Assembly (NCBI GenBank): GCA_023388195.1
Contig: JAEWGR010000114.1
Span: 1 to 12,076 of the forward strand
DNA from: Bacillota bacterium
GTDB taxonomy: Bacteria; Bacillota; Negativicutes; Sporomusales; Sporomusaceae
Direction: 5' to 3'
Length of the DNA: 12,076 nucleotides
The position numbers and the translations under genes were made by a program. The stretch's first letter is position 1, and every line of letters begins with the position of its first letter. Shown here in pieces: positions 7,112 to 12,076 of this stretch. The notes under the pieces were generated by a model that did no database searches, had not been told where the DNA came from, and was given only the letters and a program-made list of their open reading frames with translations.

Positions 7112-7846
7112 ATGAAAGAAATTAAAGGGCTTCTGGAAAGCACTCGCCTACAGGCATTAGCCGAGTTATGCCGCACGTTGGGAGTGACATTCAATGATTA
7201 TAAGCTGTTGCACCAGGCTCTTACCCATACTTCCTATGCTAATGAAACCAAAGGCGCTAATGTCAGACACAACGAGCGTCTGGAGTTTTTAGGCGATGCA
7301 GTTTTAGATTTGATTATCAGTTCCTATTTATTCAGTCAGTGCCCCCATTTACCCGAAGGTGAGCTTACAAAAGCCCGGGCGCAGGTCGTGTGCGAACAAA
7401 CCCTGGCTAAACGGGCCCTGGCATTGGGTATTGGTGAGTATCTGCTGCTGGGTAAAGGCGAAGCACTGTCAGGCGGGCGGGAACGGATATCCATTCTCGC
7501 CGATGCCTTTGAGGCCATTATTGGTGCTGTCTATCTTGATGGCGGGTTTAAAAGTGCTGCCCGTTATGTGTTGAACCAATTGAAATCAGAATTGACTCTG
7601 GTTGAAGGCGGCGACTACTTTAAAGACTATAAAACCTGGCTGCAGGAAATCGTGCAAAAGAATAACGACAGTAAAATTGCCTATGAAGTGATTAACGAAC
7701 GCGGCCCTGATCATGACAAGTCTTTCGAAGTTGCTGTGCTTGTTAATAGTGAACGTATGGGAACCGGTTGGGGGAAAAGCAAAAAAGAAGCTGAACAGCA
7801 GGCGGCCAGACAGGCGCTGGTGAAGTTTGGCATAATAAACGAATAA
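7112..7846 (+). CDS. rnc: Ribonuclease III
   Basis: RNase III cuts double-stranded RNA, including rRNA precursors and structured mRNAs. The 244-residue protein has the nuclease domain first, with signature NERLEFLGDAVL at 54-65. The metal-binding residues are Glu58, Asp62, Asp131 and Glu134. A double-stranded-RNA-binding domain follows at about 173-240 (DYKTWLQEIVQ to KKEAEQQAARQAL). The ATG at 7112 is the only ordinary start ahead of the conserved domain after an in-frame TGA at 7082. It has no recognisable Shine-Dalgarno sequence and lies 10 bases after fabF, so translation may depend on ribosomes coming from fabF. The rnc-then-smc neighbourhood is common in Bacillota. A probable terminator follows. 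Confidence 0.96.
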   Translation: MKEIKGLLESTRLQALAELCRTLGVTFNDYKLLHQALTHTSYANETKGANVRHNERLEFLGDAVLDLIISSYLFSQCPHLPEGELTKARAQVVCEQTLAKRALALGIGEYLLLGKGEALSGGRERISILADAFEAIIGAVYLDGGFKSAARYVLNQLKSELTLVEGGDYFKDYKTWLQEIVQKNNDSKIAYEVINERGPDHDKSFEVAVLVNSERMGTGWGKSKKEAEQQAARQALVKFGIINE

Positions 7847-7853
7847 GCTGAGC

Positions 7854-7880
7854 AGGGCGGCCAACGAGGCCGTCCTTTCT
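7854..7880 (+). terminator. Probable weak intrinsic terminator after rnc
   Basis: The stem GGGCGGCC (7855-7862) pairs with GGCCGTCC (7868-7875) with one G-T wobble and a 5-base loop AACGA; an A-T pair (7854/7876) extends it. The following T-rich stretch is short (TTTCT), so termination may be partial. It would mark the end of the fab-rnc operon. The next gene begins only 13 bases later. Confidence 0.6.
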
Positions 7881-7884
7881 GCAT

Positions 7885-7889
7885 AGGAG
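7885..7889 (+). promoter_or_regulatory. Ribosome binding site of the radical SAM gene
   Basis: AGGAG precedes two consecutive ATG codons. Spacing is 1 base to the first and 4 bases to the second, so the second (7894) is preferred, though still close. Confidence 0.6.
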
Positions 7890-7893
7890 CATG

Positions 7894-8952
7894 ATGAAAC
7901 ATTACATTATACCGATTTTTATTCCTCATTTGGGCTGCCGGCATCAATGTATTTTTTGTAATCAGCAAAGTATAACCGGGCGGCCAACACCTGTTACTGC
8001 CAGGCAGGTAAGGACAATGATTGCCGACAGGCTGGCTGGCATCAATCAGAAACGGCATGTTGAAGTAGCTTTTTATGGCGGCAGCTTTACAGCTCTGCCT
8101 GTGGCTGTGCAAAATGAATTGCTGGCACCCGCTACGGAAGCACTTTTAGATGGGCATATTCAGGGTATTCGCCTGTCGACCAGGCCGGATTGCATCAATG
8201 AAGCTATTATTGATAACTTAATTCAGCGCGGTGTAACTATCGTTGAGTTGGGCGTACAATCACTTGATGACGCCGTGCTGGCGGCAGCAGCCCGGGGCCA
8301 TGACTGTCAGTCTGTCGATCAGGCTGTGACTCTGTTACAGCAGACTTCTTTACGCTGTGGTCTGCAGTTTATGCCAGGCTTGCCCGGTGAGGACTGGCTT
8401 AGTTTGCTTACAACGGTGCGTCATGGGCTGGCGCTTGCACCTGATTTTGTCCGTATTTATCCCGCGGTGGTCATTCAAGGCACTCCTCTGGCCAGACTTT
8501 ATGAGCAGGGGGCTTATCAGCCGCTTTCCCTGGCGCAGGCAACGGTCCGGGCCGCCTATATGAAGCTCGCGTTTGAACGCCAGGGCATTGACGTTATCCG
8601 GGTTGGACTGCAGGCTTCAGCCGAGCTTGACAGCCAGGGTACTGTCCTGGCGGGACCGTACCATCCGGCCTTTGGCGAGCTTGTGGATGCCTATACTTTT
8701 TACCTGATGCTGGCCGGCTTTGTTGAGCAGGATATTGCCGGTTGCCGGGAACATTTGCTTGTACGCCATCACCCTCAGGACTGCTCTAAGGTTAGAGGGC
8801 ACTATAATGCCAATATTGCCGGTTTGCAGCAGGTCTATAATATTGCGGAAATTACCCTGCAGGCAGATGCGCTTGTCCCCCGGGCCAGCCTTTTGTTTAC
8901 CTGTGGTGGACAAGACTACTTGCTTAACAAAAATATGATAAATTCGATTTAA
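7894..8952 (+). CDS. Radical SAM protein of unknown substrate (Elp3-like core)
   Basis: The 352-residue protein starts with MKHYIIPIFIPHLGC, and its radical SAM cluster motif is Cys15-x3-Cys19-x2-Cys22. Further radical SAM elements follow: AFYGGSFT (59-66), RLSTRPD (93-99), ELGVQS (118-123), a GLPGE turn (162-166) and RIYPAVVIQGTPLA (187-200). The C-terminal part has a conserved-looking GPYHPAFGELV (254-264). It resembles proteins often annotated as Elp3-like in clostridia, but it has no acetyltransferase domain and its cysteine spacing differs from true Elp3. I cannot assign a substrate; RNA or protein modification is possible. AGGAG at 7885-7889 favours the second ATG (7894) over the adjacent one at 7891, which would leave one base of spacing. 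It sits alone between rnc and spoVS. Confidence 0.88.
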   Translation: MKHYIIPIFIPHLGCRHQCIFCNQQSITGRPTPVTARQVRTMIADRLAGINQKRHVEVAFYGGSFTALPVAVQNELLAPATEALLDGHIQGIRLSTRPDCINEAIIDNLIQRGVTIVELGVQSLDDAVLAAAARGHDCQSVDQAVTLLQQTSLRCGLQFMPGLPGEDWLSLLTTVRHGLALAPDFVRIYPAVVIQGTPLARLYEQGAYQPLSLAQATVRAAYMKLAFERQGIDVIRVGLQASAELDSQGTVLAGPYHPAFGELVDAYTFYLMLAGFVEQDIAGCREHLLVRHHPQDCSKVRGHYNANIAGLQQVYNIAEITLQADALVPRASLLFTCGGQDYLLNKNMINSI

Positions 8953-8965
8953 AAATCATGTAAAA

Positions 8966-8995
8966 GAAGGAATTTTTAGGAAATAAGCAGAATAC
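8966..8995 (+). promoter_or_regulatory. Candidate sigma-H promoter of spoVS
   Basis: GAAGGAATT (8966-8974), a 12-base spacer and GCAGAATAC (8987-8995) fit the Bacillus sigma-H pattern RnAGGAwWW - 11-12 bases - RnnGAAT, with only the last base departing from an extended ww. It lies 42 bases before the spoVS start. In Bacillus subtilis spoVS is known to depend on sigma-H, so the match is biologically expected. It is a pattern match only. Confidence 0.65.
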
Positions 8996-9037
8996 CTTTA
9001 TAGCATAGGCCCTGAATTCAAAGGAGGAGAGCGAAAA

Positions 9038-9298
9038 ATGGAAGTGCTGAAAGTATCTGCACAATCAAATCCTAAATCCGTAGCAGGCGCTCTGGCAGCA
9101 GTTTTGCGCGAACGCGGCAGCGCAGAGGTGCAGGCAGTAGGTGCAGGGGCGGTTAATCAGGCTATCAAGGCTATTGCGATTTCACGTGGTTTTGTCGCTC
9201 CCAATGGCATTGATTTGATTACCATACCAGCTTTTGCGGAGATTAGCATCGACGGGGAAGAACGTACGGCTATTCGATTTATTGTTGAACCCCGTTAA
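9038..9298 (+). CDS. spoVS: Stage V sporulation protein S
   Basis: SpoVS is a small regulator needed for normal sporulation (spore coat and core maturation in Bacillus) and belongs to an Alba-like nucleic-acid-binding fold family. The protein is 86 residues, exactly the usual length, and nearly every block matches: MEVLKVSAQSNP, SVAGALAAVLRERG, AVGAGAVNQAIKA, RGFVAPNGIDL, IPAFAEISIDGEERTAI and terminal VEPR. An AAGGAGG at 9021-9027 lies 10 bases before the ATG. It appears monocistronic, with its own sigma-H-like promoter upstream and a strong terminator downstream. Its presence is the main sign that the host forms endospores. Confidence 0.97.
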   Translation: MEVLKVSAQSNPKSVAGALAAVLRERGSAEVQAVGAGAVNQAIKAIAISRGFVAPNGIDLITIPAFAEISIDGEERTAIRFIVEPR

Positions 9299-9318
9299 GC
9301 ATGTGACCTAATGTGAAG

Positions 9319-9349
9319 AAGCCTGTTGGCGTATGCGGCAGGCTTTTTT
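9319..9349 (+). terminator. Intrinsic terminator of spoVS
   Basis: AAGCCTG (9319-9325) pairs with CAGGCTT (9339-9345), with possible further G-T and G-C pairs inside. The hairpin ends in six Ts (9344-9349). Position 21 bases after the spoVS stop is ideal. Confidence 0.88.
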
Positions 9350-9385
9350 GTATGATTAGAAACTTATATCGGTTTCTGATCATAC
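9350..9385 (+). other. Hairpin A: 14-bp AT-rich inverted repeat
   Basis: Bases 9350-9363 pair with 9372-9385 over 14 bp with a single G-T wobble and an 8-base loop. No T tract follows, so it is not a terminator. It starts immediately at the end of the spoVS terminator and opens the first of two tandem structured modules. It could be an RNA hairpin or a protein-binding palindrome. Confidence 0.7.
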
Positions 9386-9386
9386 G

Positions 9387-9467
9387 TAAGAACGCCTATA
9401 CCCTAAAAGGCACAGGCGGCTTCTGCCGGCGTCCTGAGGTACTTGGCACAAGCCAAGTCTTTTCTTA
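9387..9467 (+). repeat. Tandem structured repeat, copy 1
   Basis: The unit begins TAAGAACG (9387-9394) and ends TTCTTA (9462-9467), so its outermost hexamers are inverted copies. The core 9418-9467 matches copy 2 at 48 of 50 bases. It contains GGC-TTCT-GCC (9418-9427) and the hairpin ACTTGGC-ACAA-GCCAAGT (9441-9458) followed by CTTTTCTT, which resembles a terminator. Relative to copy 2 it has an extra segment of about 18 bases with its own inverted repeat (CGCCT 9393-9397 with AGGCG 9414-9418). I recognise no named RNA or repeat family. Confidence 0.85.
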
Positions 9468-9473
9468 ATCTAC

Positions 9474-9494
9474 CAGAATTTATGATAAATTCTG
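9474..9494 (+). other. Hairpin B: 9-bp AT-rich inverted repeat
   Basis: CAGAATTTA (9474-9482) pairs perfectly with TAAATTCTG (9486-9494) around a TGA loop. It occupies the same position before copy 2 that hairpin A occupies before copy 1. The sequences differ but pairing is kept, and both stems contain AGAA opposite TTCT. Confidence 0.7.
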
Positions 9495-9499
9495 TGGAA

Positions 9500-9562
9500 T
9501 AAGAACGACTAAGGCTTCTGCCGGCGTCCTAAGGGACTTGGCACAAGCCAAGTCTTTTCTTA
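9500..9562 (+). repeat. Tandem structured repeat, copy 2
   Basis: A 63-base unit runs from TAAGAACG (9500-9507) to TTCTTA (9557-9562). The core 9513-9562 is 48/50 identical to copy 1, offset by 95 bases. Here the second hairpin is longer: GACTTGGC (9535-9542) pairs with GCCAAGTC (9547-9554), extended by two G-T and two A-T pairs to 12 bp. The G-T wobbles pair only in RNA copied from the plus strand, hinting that this is the transcribed direction. Confidence 0.85.
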
Positions 9563-9569
9563 TATTTAC

Positions 9570-9599
9570 TTGAATTACTGTACTGCCCCGTGGTAAAAT
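9570..9599 (+). promoter_or_regulatory. Candidate sigma-A promoter of smc
   Basis: TTGAAT (9570-9575), an 18-base spacer and TAAAAT (9594-9599) fit the vegetative consensus. A TG one base before the -10 gives an extended -10 element (TGGTAAAAT). It lies 37 bases before the smc start and directly after repeat copy 2. Pattern match only. Confidence 0.55.
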
Positions 9600-9624
9600 T
9601 TTGATTGACCTAAATATACAGGTA

Positions 9625-9628
9625 AGGG
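9625..9628 (+). promoter_or_regulatory. Ribosome binding site deciding the smc start
   Basis: AGGG lies 8 bases before GTG 9637 but only 2 bases before the in-frame ATG 9631, which is too close. The GTG start also gives MLLRRLE, aligning residue for residue with the Bacillus SMC N-terminus. Confidence 0.6.
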
Positions 9629-9636
9629 TGATGCTT

Positions 9637-12076
9637 GTGTTGTTGCGCAGATTAGAGGCCTATGGCTTCAAATCATTTGCCGAAAGAACAGAATTAGAGT
9701 TTGGCCGGGGAATAACAGCGATTGTCGGCCCTAATGGCAGCGGCAAAAGCAATATTTCCGATGCCATTCGCTGGGCGTTGGGCGAGCAGAGCCTGCGGAC
9801 TTTGCGGGGCACCAGGCTGGAAGATGTCATCTTTGTAGGCAGTGCCAACCGTAGGCCGCTGGGAGTAGCAGAGGTGTCATTAGTTTTTGATAACACCGAC
9901 GGCAGGCTGCCGTTAGATTTCAGTGAGGTGACCATTACCAGACGCGTATTTAGATCAGGTGACAGCGAGTATTATATTAATAAAACGCCCTGCCGGCTTA
10001 AGGATATCCATGATCTTCTAGTCGACACCGGGCTGGGCCGCGAGTCCATGACAGTAATCGGGCAAAACAAAGTTGATGAAATTTTAAGCAGCAAGCCTGA
10101 GGAACGGCGACTACTCTTTGAAGAGGCCGCCGGGATAACTAAATATAAACAACGTAAACGGGAAGCTTTGCGCAAGCTGGATGACACGGAACAGAATCTC
10201 GTCCGGGTCAGTGATATTACGATAGAGCTGGAAAGTCAGCTGGAACCCTTACAGGAAAGCGCTGCCAGAACTGACACGTTTAATAAGCTCAATGCAGAAC
10301 TGGTGGCCTGTCAGGCTACGGTGCTGCTGGAACGCCTGGCCAAGGCCGAACGGCTGGTAGCAAGCGCTAACCTGGAGCAGACCCACTTGACAGACAGCTC
10401 CATTGCCGCCCAGACCCGGTTAACCGCAGCTGAAACCGAAAAAGAGTCGCTGCTGCTACAGGTGGCGCAAACCGATGCGCAAATTGCTCATACAGATAAA
10501 GAGATCAGTGAGATCGCAACGGAAATAGAACGCCTTGATAGCCGGGGCGGCATACTGAGTGAGCGAATTGATCAGGGCTGCAAGGCAAAATTGCGTCTTA
10601 GTGAGGCTGTTACACGGCTCGGGGCTGAACAGGAGGCGGCAAGGGGGAAACTGGCCGAACGGCAGCACAGTCTGGAGAGTAAACAGCAGCAGTTGCTTGG
10701 TATTCAACGTGAGATAACAGATAAAAGCACCCGTAATGATCAGCTTGTTACCAGTGTCAGCGAGATTGAGCAGCAATTGGCTGCCGGTCAGCAAGTGACC
10801 TTTGACCATTTGCAGCAGTCTGTCAATGCACGTAATAACCTGAGTGTACAAGAGCGTGACCTGACTGCTTTAACAGTCCGGGCCAATAAGCTCAAGGAAG
10901 AATACGACAATAACCGGCAGCAGCAGCGGGCGGTTATTACAGGGAAAAAGGAGCTTCAGGAGGAAATGCATTGTCTTGCTGCCGCGCAACAGACACTAAA
11001 AAGTCAGCTGGCGGCCTTGCGGCAGGAAATAATGCCGCTGGAGCATCGATATAAAGTAGAAGCAGCCCAGGAACAGCAGTTGCTCGGTACTATGCAGGAA
11101 ACCTCTTCCCGGCTCAATGTCCTGACCAGTATGCAATATGAATTAGAAGGATTCGGCCGGGCCATAAAAGGGATACTGAAGAGCCGGCATTCCTGGCGTG
11201 AGGGTATTTGTGGCGCTGTTGCCCAGCTAATAACCGTGCCTGACAAATATGTCAATGCGATTGAAGTGGCCCTCGGCGGGGCGCAGCAGCATCTTGTCAC
11301 CGACACCGATCAAACAGCCAAGCAGGCTATTGCTTTTTTAAAAATGCAAAATCTGGGCCGGGCAACATTTTTGCCTTTAAATACAATCAGACTGACAAAG
11401 CCCAGAGAAGCGGAACTGTTGGCTGCCGGTCAAGCCGGCGCCTATGGCTTTGCCGCTGATGTGGTTACTGTCGATGAGCGGTACCGGCCTGTAATCAATT
11501 ATTTGTTAGGGCGGATTATTATTGCCGGAACTATTGATAATGCGCTTGGCATCGCCCGCAGCGGCGGTTTTTCGTTCCGGATTGTTACGCTTGATGGTGA
11601 AATTATTAACCCCGGTGGATCATTGACCGGTGGGAGTATCGCCAGAAAAGAAGCCAGCTTTATGGCCAGAAATAACGAAATTGGTGCACTTAAACAGAAA
11701 CTGTCGGTTCTGCAGAATAAAAGGTCAGCCTGTGAACAAGAAAAAGCCGCTATAGAGAGTAAAATTACAGAGATTAATGCTGCCATTACCGGATGTGAGT
11801 CCAAAGCCAAGGCGGCCGAGCTTCGTCAGGCCGAACTGACAATTCACCTGGATAAGGCTGATTCTGATGCGGCCAGATATGAACTGGCTCTCGCCGTGTT
11901 ACAGGCCGAGATGGCTGGGTGCCAGCAGGAAAGCAGTCAGTGCCGGCAAAAAATTGCCGATAGCAAAGCGGCTATTGCCTTGCTGGAAAACTGGGAAAGC
12001 AATCATAAATCCCAGGTTGCAGACTGGCAAAGCGAGTTGGGGGCAGTCAAGGCTGCGCACCAGGCTTTAGTCGAAG
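9637..12076 (+). CDS. smc: Chromosome partition protein SMC (3' end outside window)
   Basis: SMC is the ATPase of the bacterial condensin complex with ScpA and ScpB; it organises and segregates the chromosome. About 813 of the usual roughly 1180 residues are present with no internal stop. The N-terminal ATPase half has Walker A GPNGSGKS (31-38), followed by AIRWALGEQS and LRGTRLEDVIF. FRSGDSEYYIN lies at 106-115, the Q-loop glutamine is about 143 (IGQNKVDEIL), and EEAAGITKYK follows. A long glutamine- and glutamate-rich coiled coil runs from about 170 to 510. The hinge spans about 520-668 (ICGAVAQLITVPDKY to PGGSLTGGS), and the returning coiled coil then begins. Walker B and the signature motif would be on the missing part. 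GTG 9637 is preferred over ATG 9631 on spacing and family alignment. It probably has its own promoter. Confidence 0.96.
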   Translation, partial: MLLRRLEAYGFKSFAERTELEFGRGITAIVGPNGSGKSNISDAIRWALGEQSLRTLRGTRLEDVIFVGSANRRPLGVAEVSLVFDNTDGRLPLDFSEVTITRRVFRSGDSEYYINKTPCRLKDIHDLLVDTGLGRESMTVIGQNKVDEILSSKPEERRLLFEEAAGITKYKQRKREALRKLDDTEQNLVRVSDITIELESQLEPLQESAARTDTFNKLNAELVACQATVLLERLAKAERLVASANLEQTHLTDSSIAAQTRLTAAETEKESLLLQVAQTDAQIAHTDKEISEIATEIERLDSRGGILSERIDQGCKAKLRLSEAVTRLGAEQEAARGKLAERQHSLESKQQQLLGIQREITDKSTRNDQLVTSVSEIEQQLAAGQQVTFDHLQQSVNARNNLSVQERDLTALTVRANKLKEEYDNNRQQQRAVITGKKELQEEMHCLAAAQQTLKSQLAALRQEIMPLEHRYKVEAAQEQQLLGTMQETSSRLNVLTSMQYELEGFGRAIKGILKSRHSWREGICGAVAQLITVPDKYVNAIEVALGGAQQHLVTDTDQTAKQAIAFLKMQNLGRATFLPLNTIRLTKPREAELLAAGQAGAYGFAADVVTVDERYRPVINYLLGRIIIAGTIDNALGIARSGGFSFRIVTLDGEIINPGGSLTGGSIARKEASFMARNNEIGALKQKLSVLQNKRSACEQEKAAIESKITEINAAITGCESKAKAAELRQAELTIHLDKADSDAARYELALAVLQAEMAGCQQESSQCRQKIADSKAAIALLENWESNHKSQVADWQSELGAVKAAHQALVE

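Larger units (their letters stand above)
9299..9636 (+). other. Intergenic region between spoVS and smc, no gene
   Basis: This 338-base gap contains, in order, the spoVS terminator, hairpin A, repeat copy 1, hairpin B, repeat copy 2 and the candidate smc promoter. I see no supported protein gene on either strand. On the minus strand the repeat cores read through as similar short peptides (DLACAK followed by LRTPAEA), but no start codon with a ribosome binding site precedes them, so these look like a by-product of the DNA repeat. Confidence 0.75.

Noticed and set aside
9360..9562. Minus-strand reading frames through the repeat cores (DLACAK...LRTPAEA)
   Set aside because: They are short, lack an ATG/GTG/TTG start with a ribosome binding site, and the similarity is explained by the DNA repeat itself.
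9418..9562. CRISPR array
   Set aside because: Only two copies, a single 45-base spacer that itself forms a hairpin, T-rich ends, and no cas genes nearby.
9631..9633. ATG 9631 as the smc start
   Set aside because: The AGGG site would be only 2 bases away, and the GTG at 9637 aligns exactly with known SMC N-termini. Not fully excluded.
9350..9636. A known riboswitch class upstream of smc
   Set aside because: I saw no recognisable core of the glycine, c-di-GMP, preQ1, fluoride, ZTP or ydaO classes; the matching is from memory and not a covariance search.

Overview
The window is a densely packed, all plus-strand chromosomal segment from a spore-forming member of the Bacillota (Firmicutes). Evidence for this is an intact spoVS, strong AAGGAGG ribosome binding sites, FabK-type rather than FabI-type enoyl reduction, and frequent TTG starts. 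The gene order (fab operon, rnc, a radical SAM gene, spoVS, smc) and the protein sequences suggest a Negativicutes/Sporomusaceae-like anaerobe. That placement is inference from family knowledge, not a search result.

Region 1 (1-7846) is a type II fatty-acid synthesis and phospholipid-entry operon running into rnc. The order is plsX (5' end outside the window), fabH, fabK, fabD, fabG, acpP, a second FabK/nitronate-monooxygenase-like flavoenzyme with a cysteine cluster, fabF and rnc. Genes overlap or sit a few bases apart, except for a 142-base gap after acpP that holds a long interrupted hairpin. FabD loads malonyl onto ACP, FabH starts chains, FabF elongates, FabG reduces 3-ketoacyl-ACP and FabK reduces enoyl-ACP. 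PlsX passes the finished acyl chain to phosphate for phospholipid synthesis. No dehydratase (fabZ/fabA) and no acetyl-CoA carboxylase genes are present here. The second flavoenzyme has features recalling the UfaA/FabX proteins of unsaturated fatty-acid synthesis in bacteria that lack FabA.

Region 2 (7847-9349) has a probable weak terminator after rnc, then a radical SAM gene of unknown substrate. It is followed by spoVS, which has a good match to a sigma-H promoter upstream and a clear intrinsic terminator downstream.

Region 3 (9350-9636) has no gene but is highly structured. It holds two tandem modules, each made of an AT-rich hairpin, the octamer TAAGAACG, and a GC-rich element ending in an ACTTGGC-ACAA-GCCAAGT hairpin and a T-rich tail. 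The 50-base core is 48/50 identical between copies. A plausible sigma-A promoter for smc follows directly. I recognise no described RNA family here, and this is the least explained part of the window.

Region 4 (9637-12076) is smc, encoding the condensin ATPase. It is open to the end of the window and includes the N-terminal ATPase half, first coiled-coil arm and hinge; the C-terminal half lies outside.
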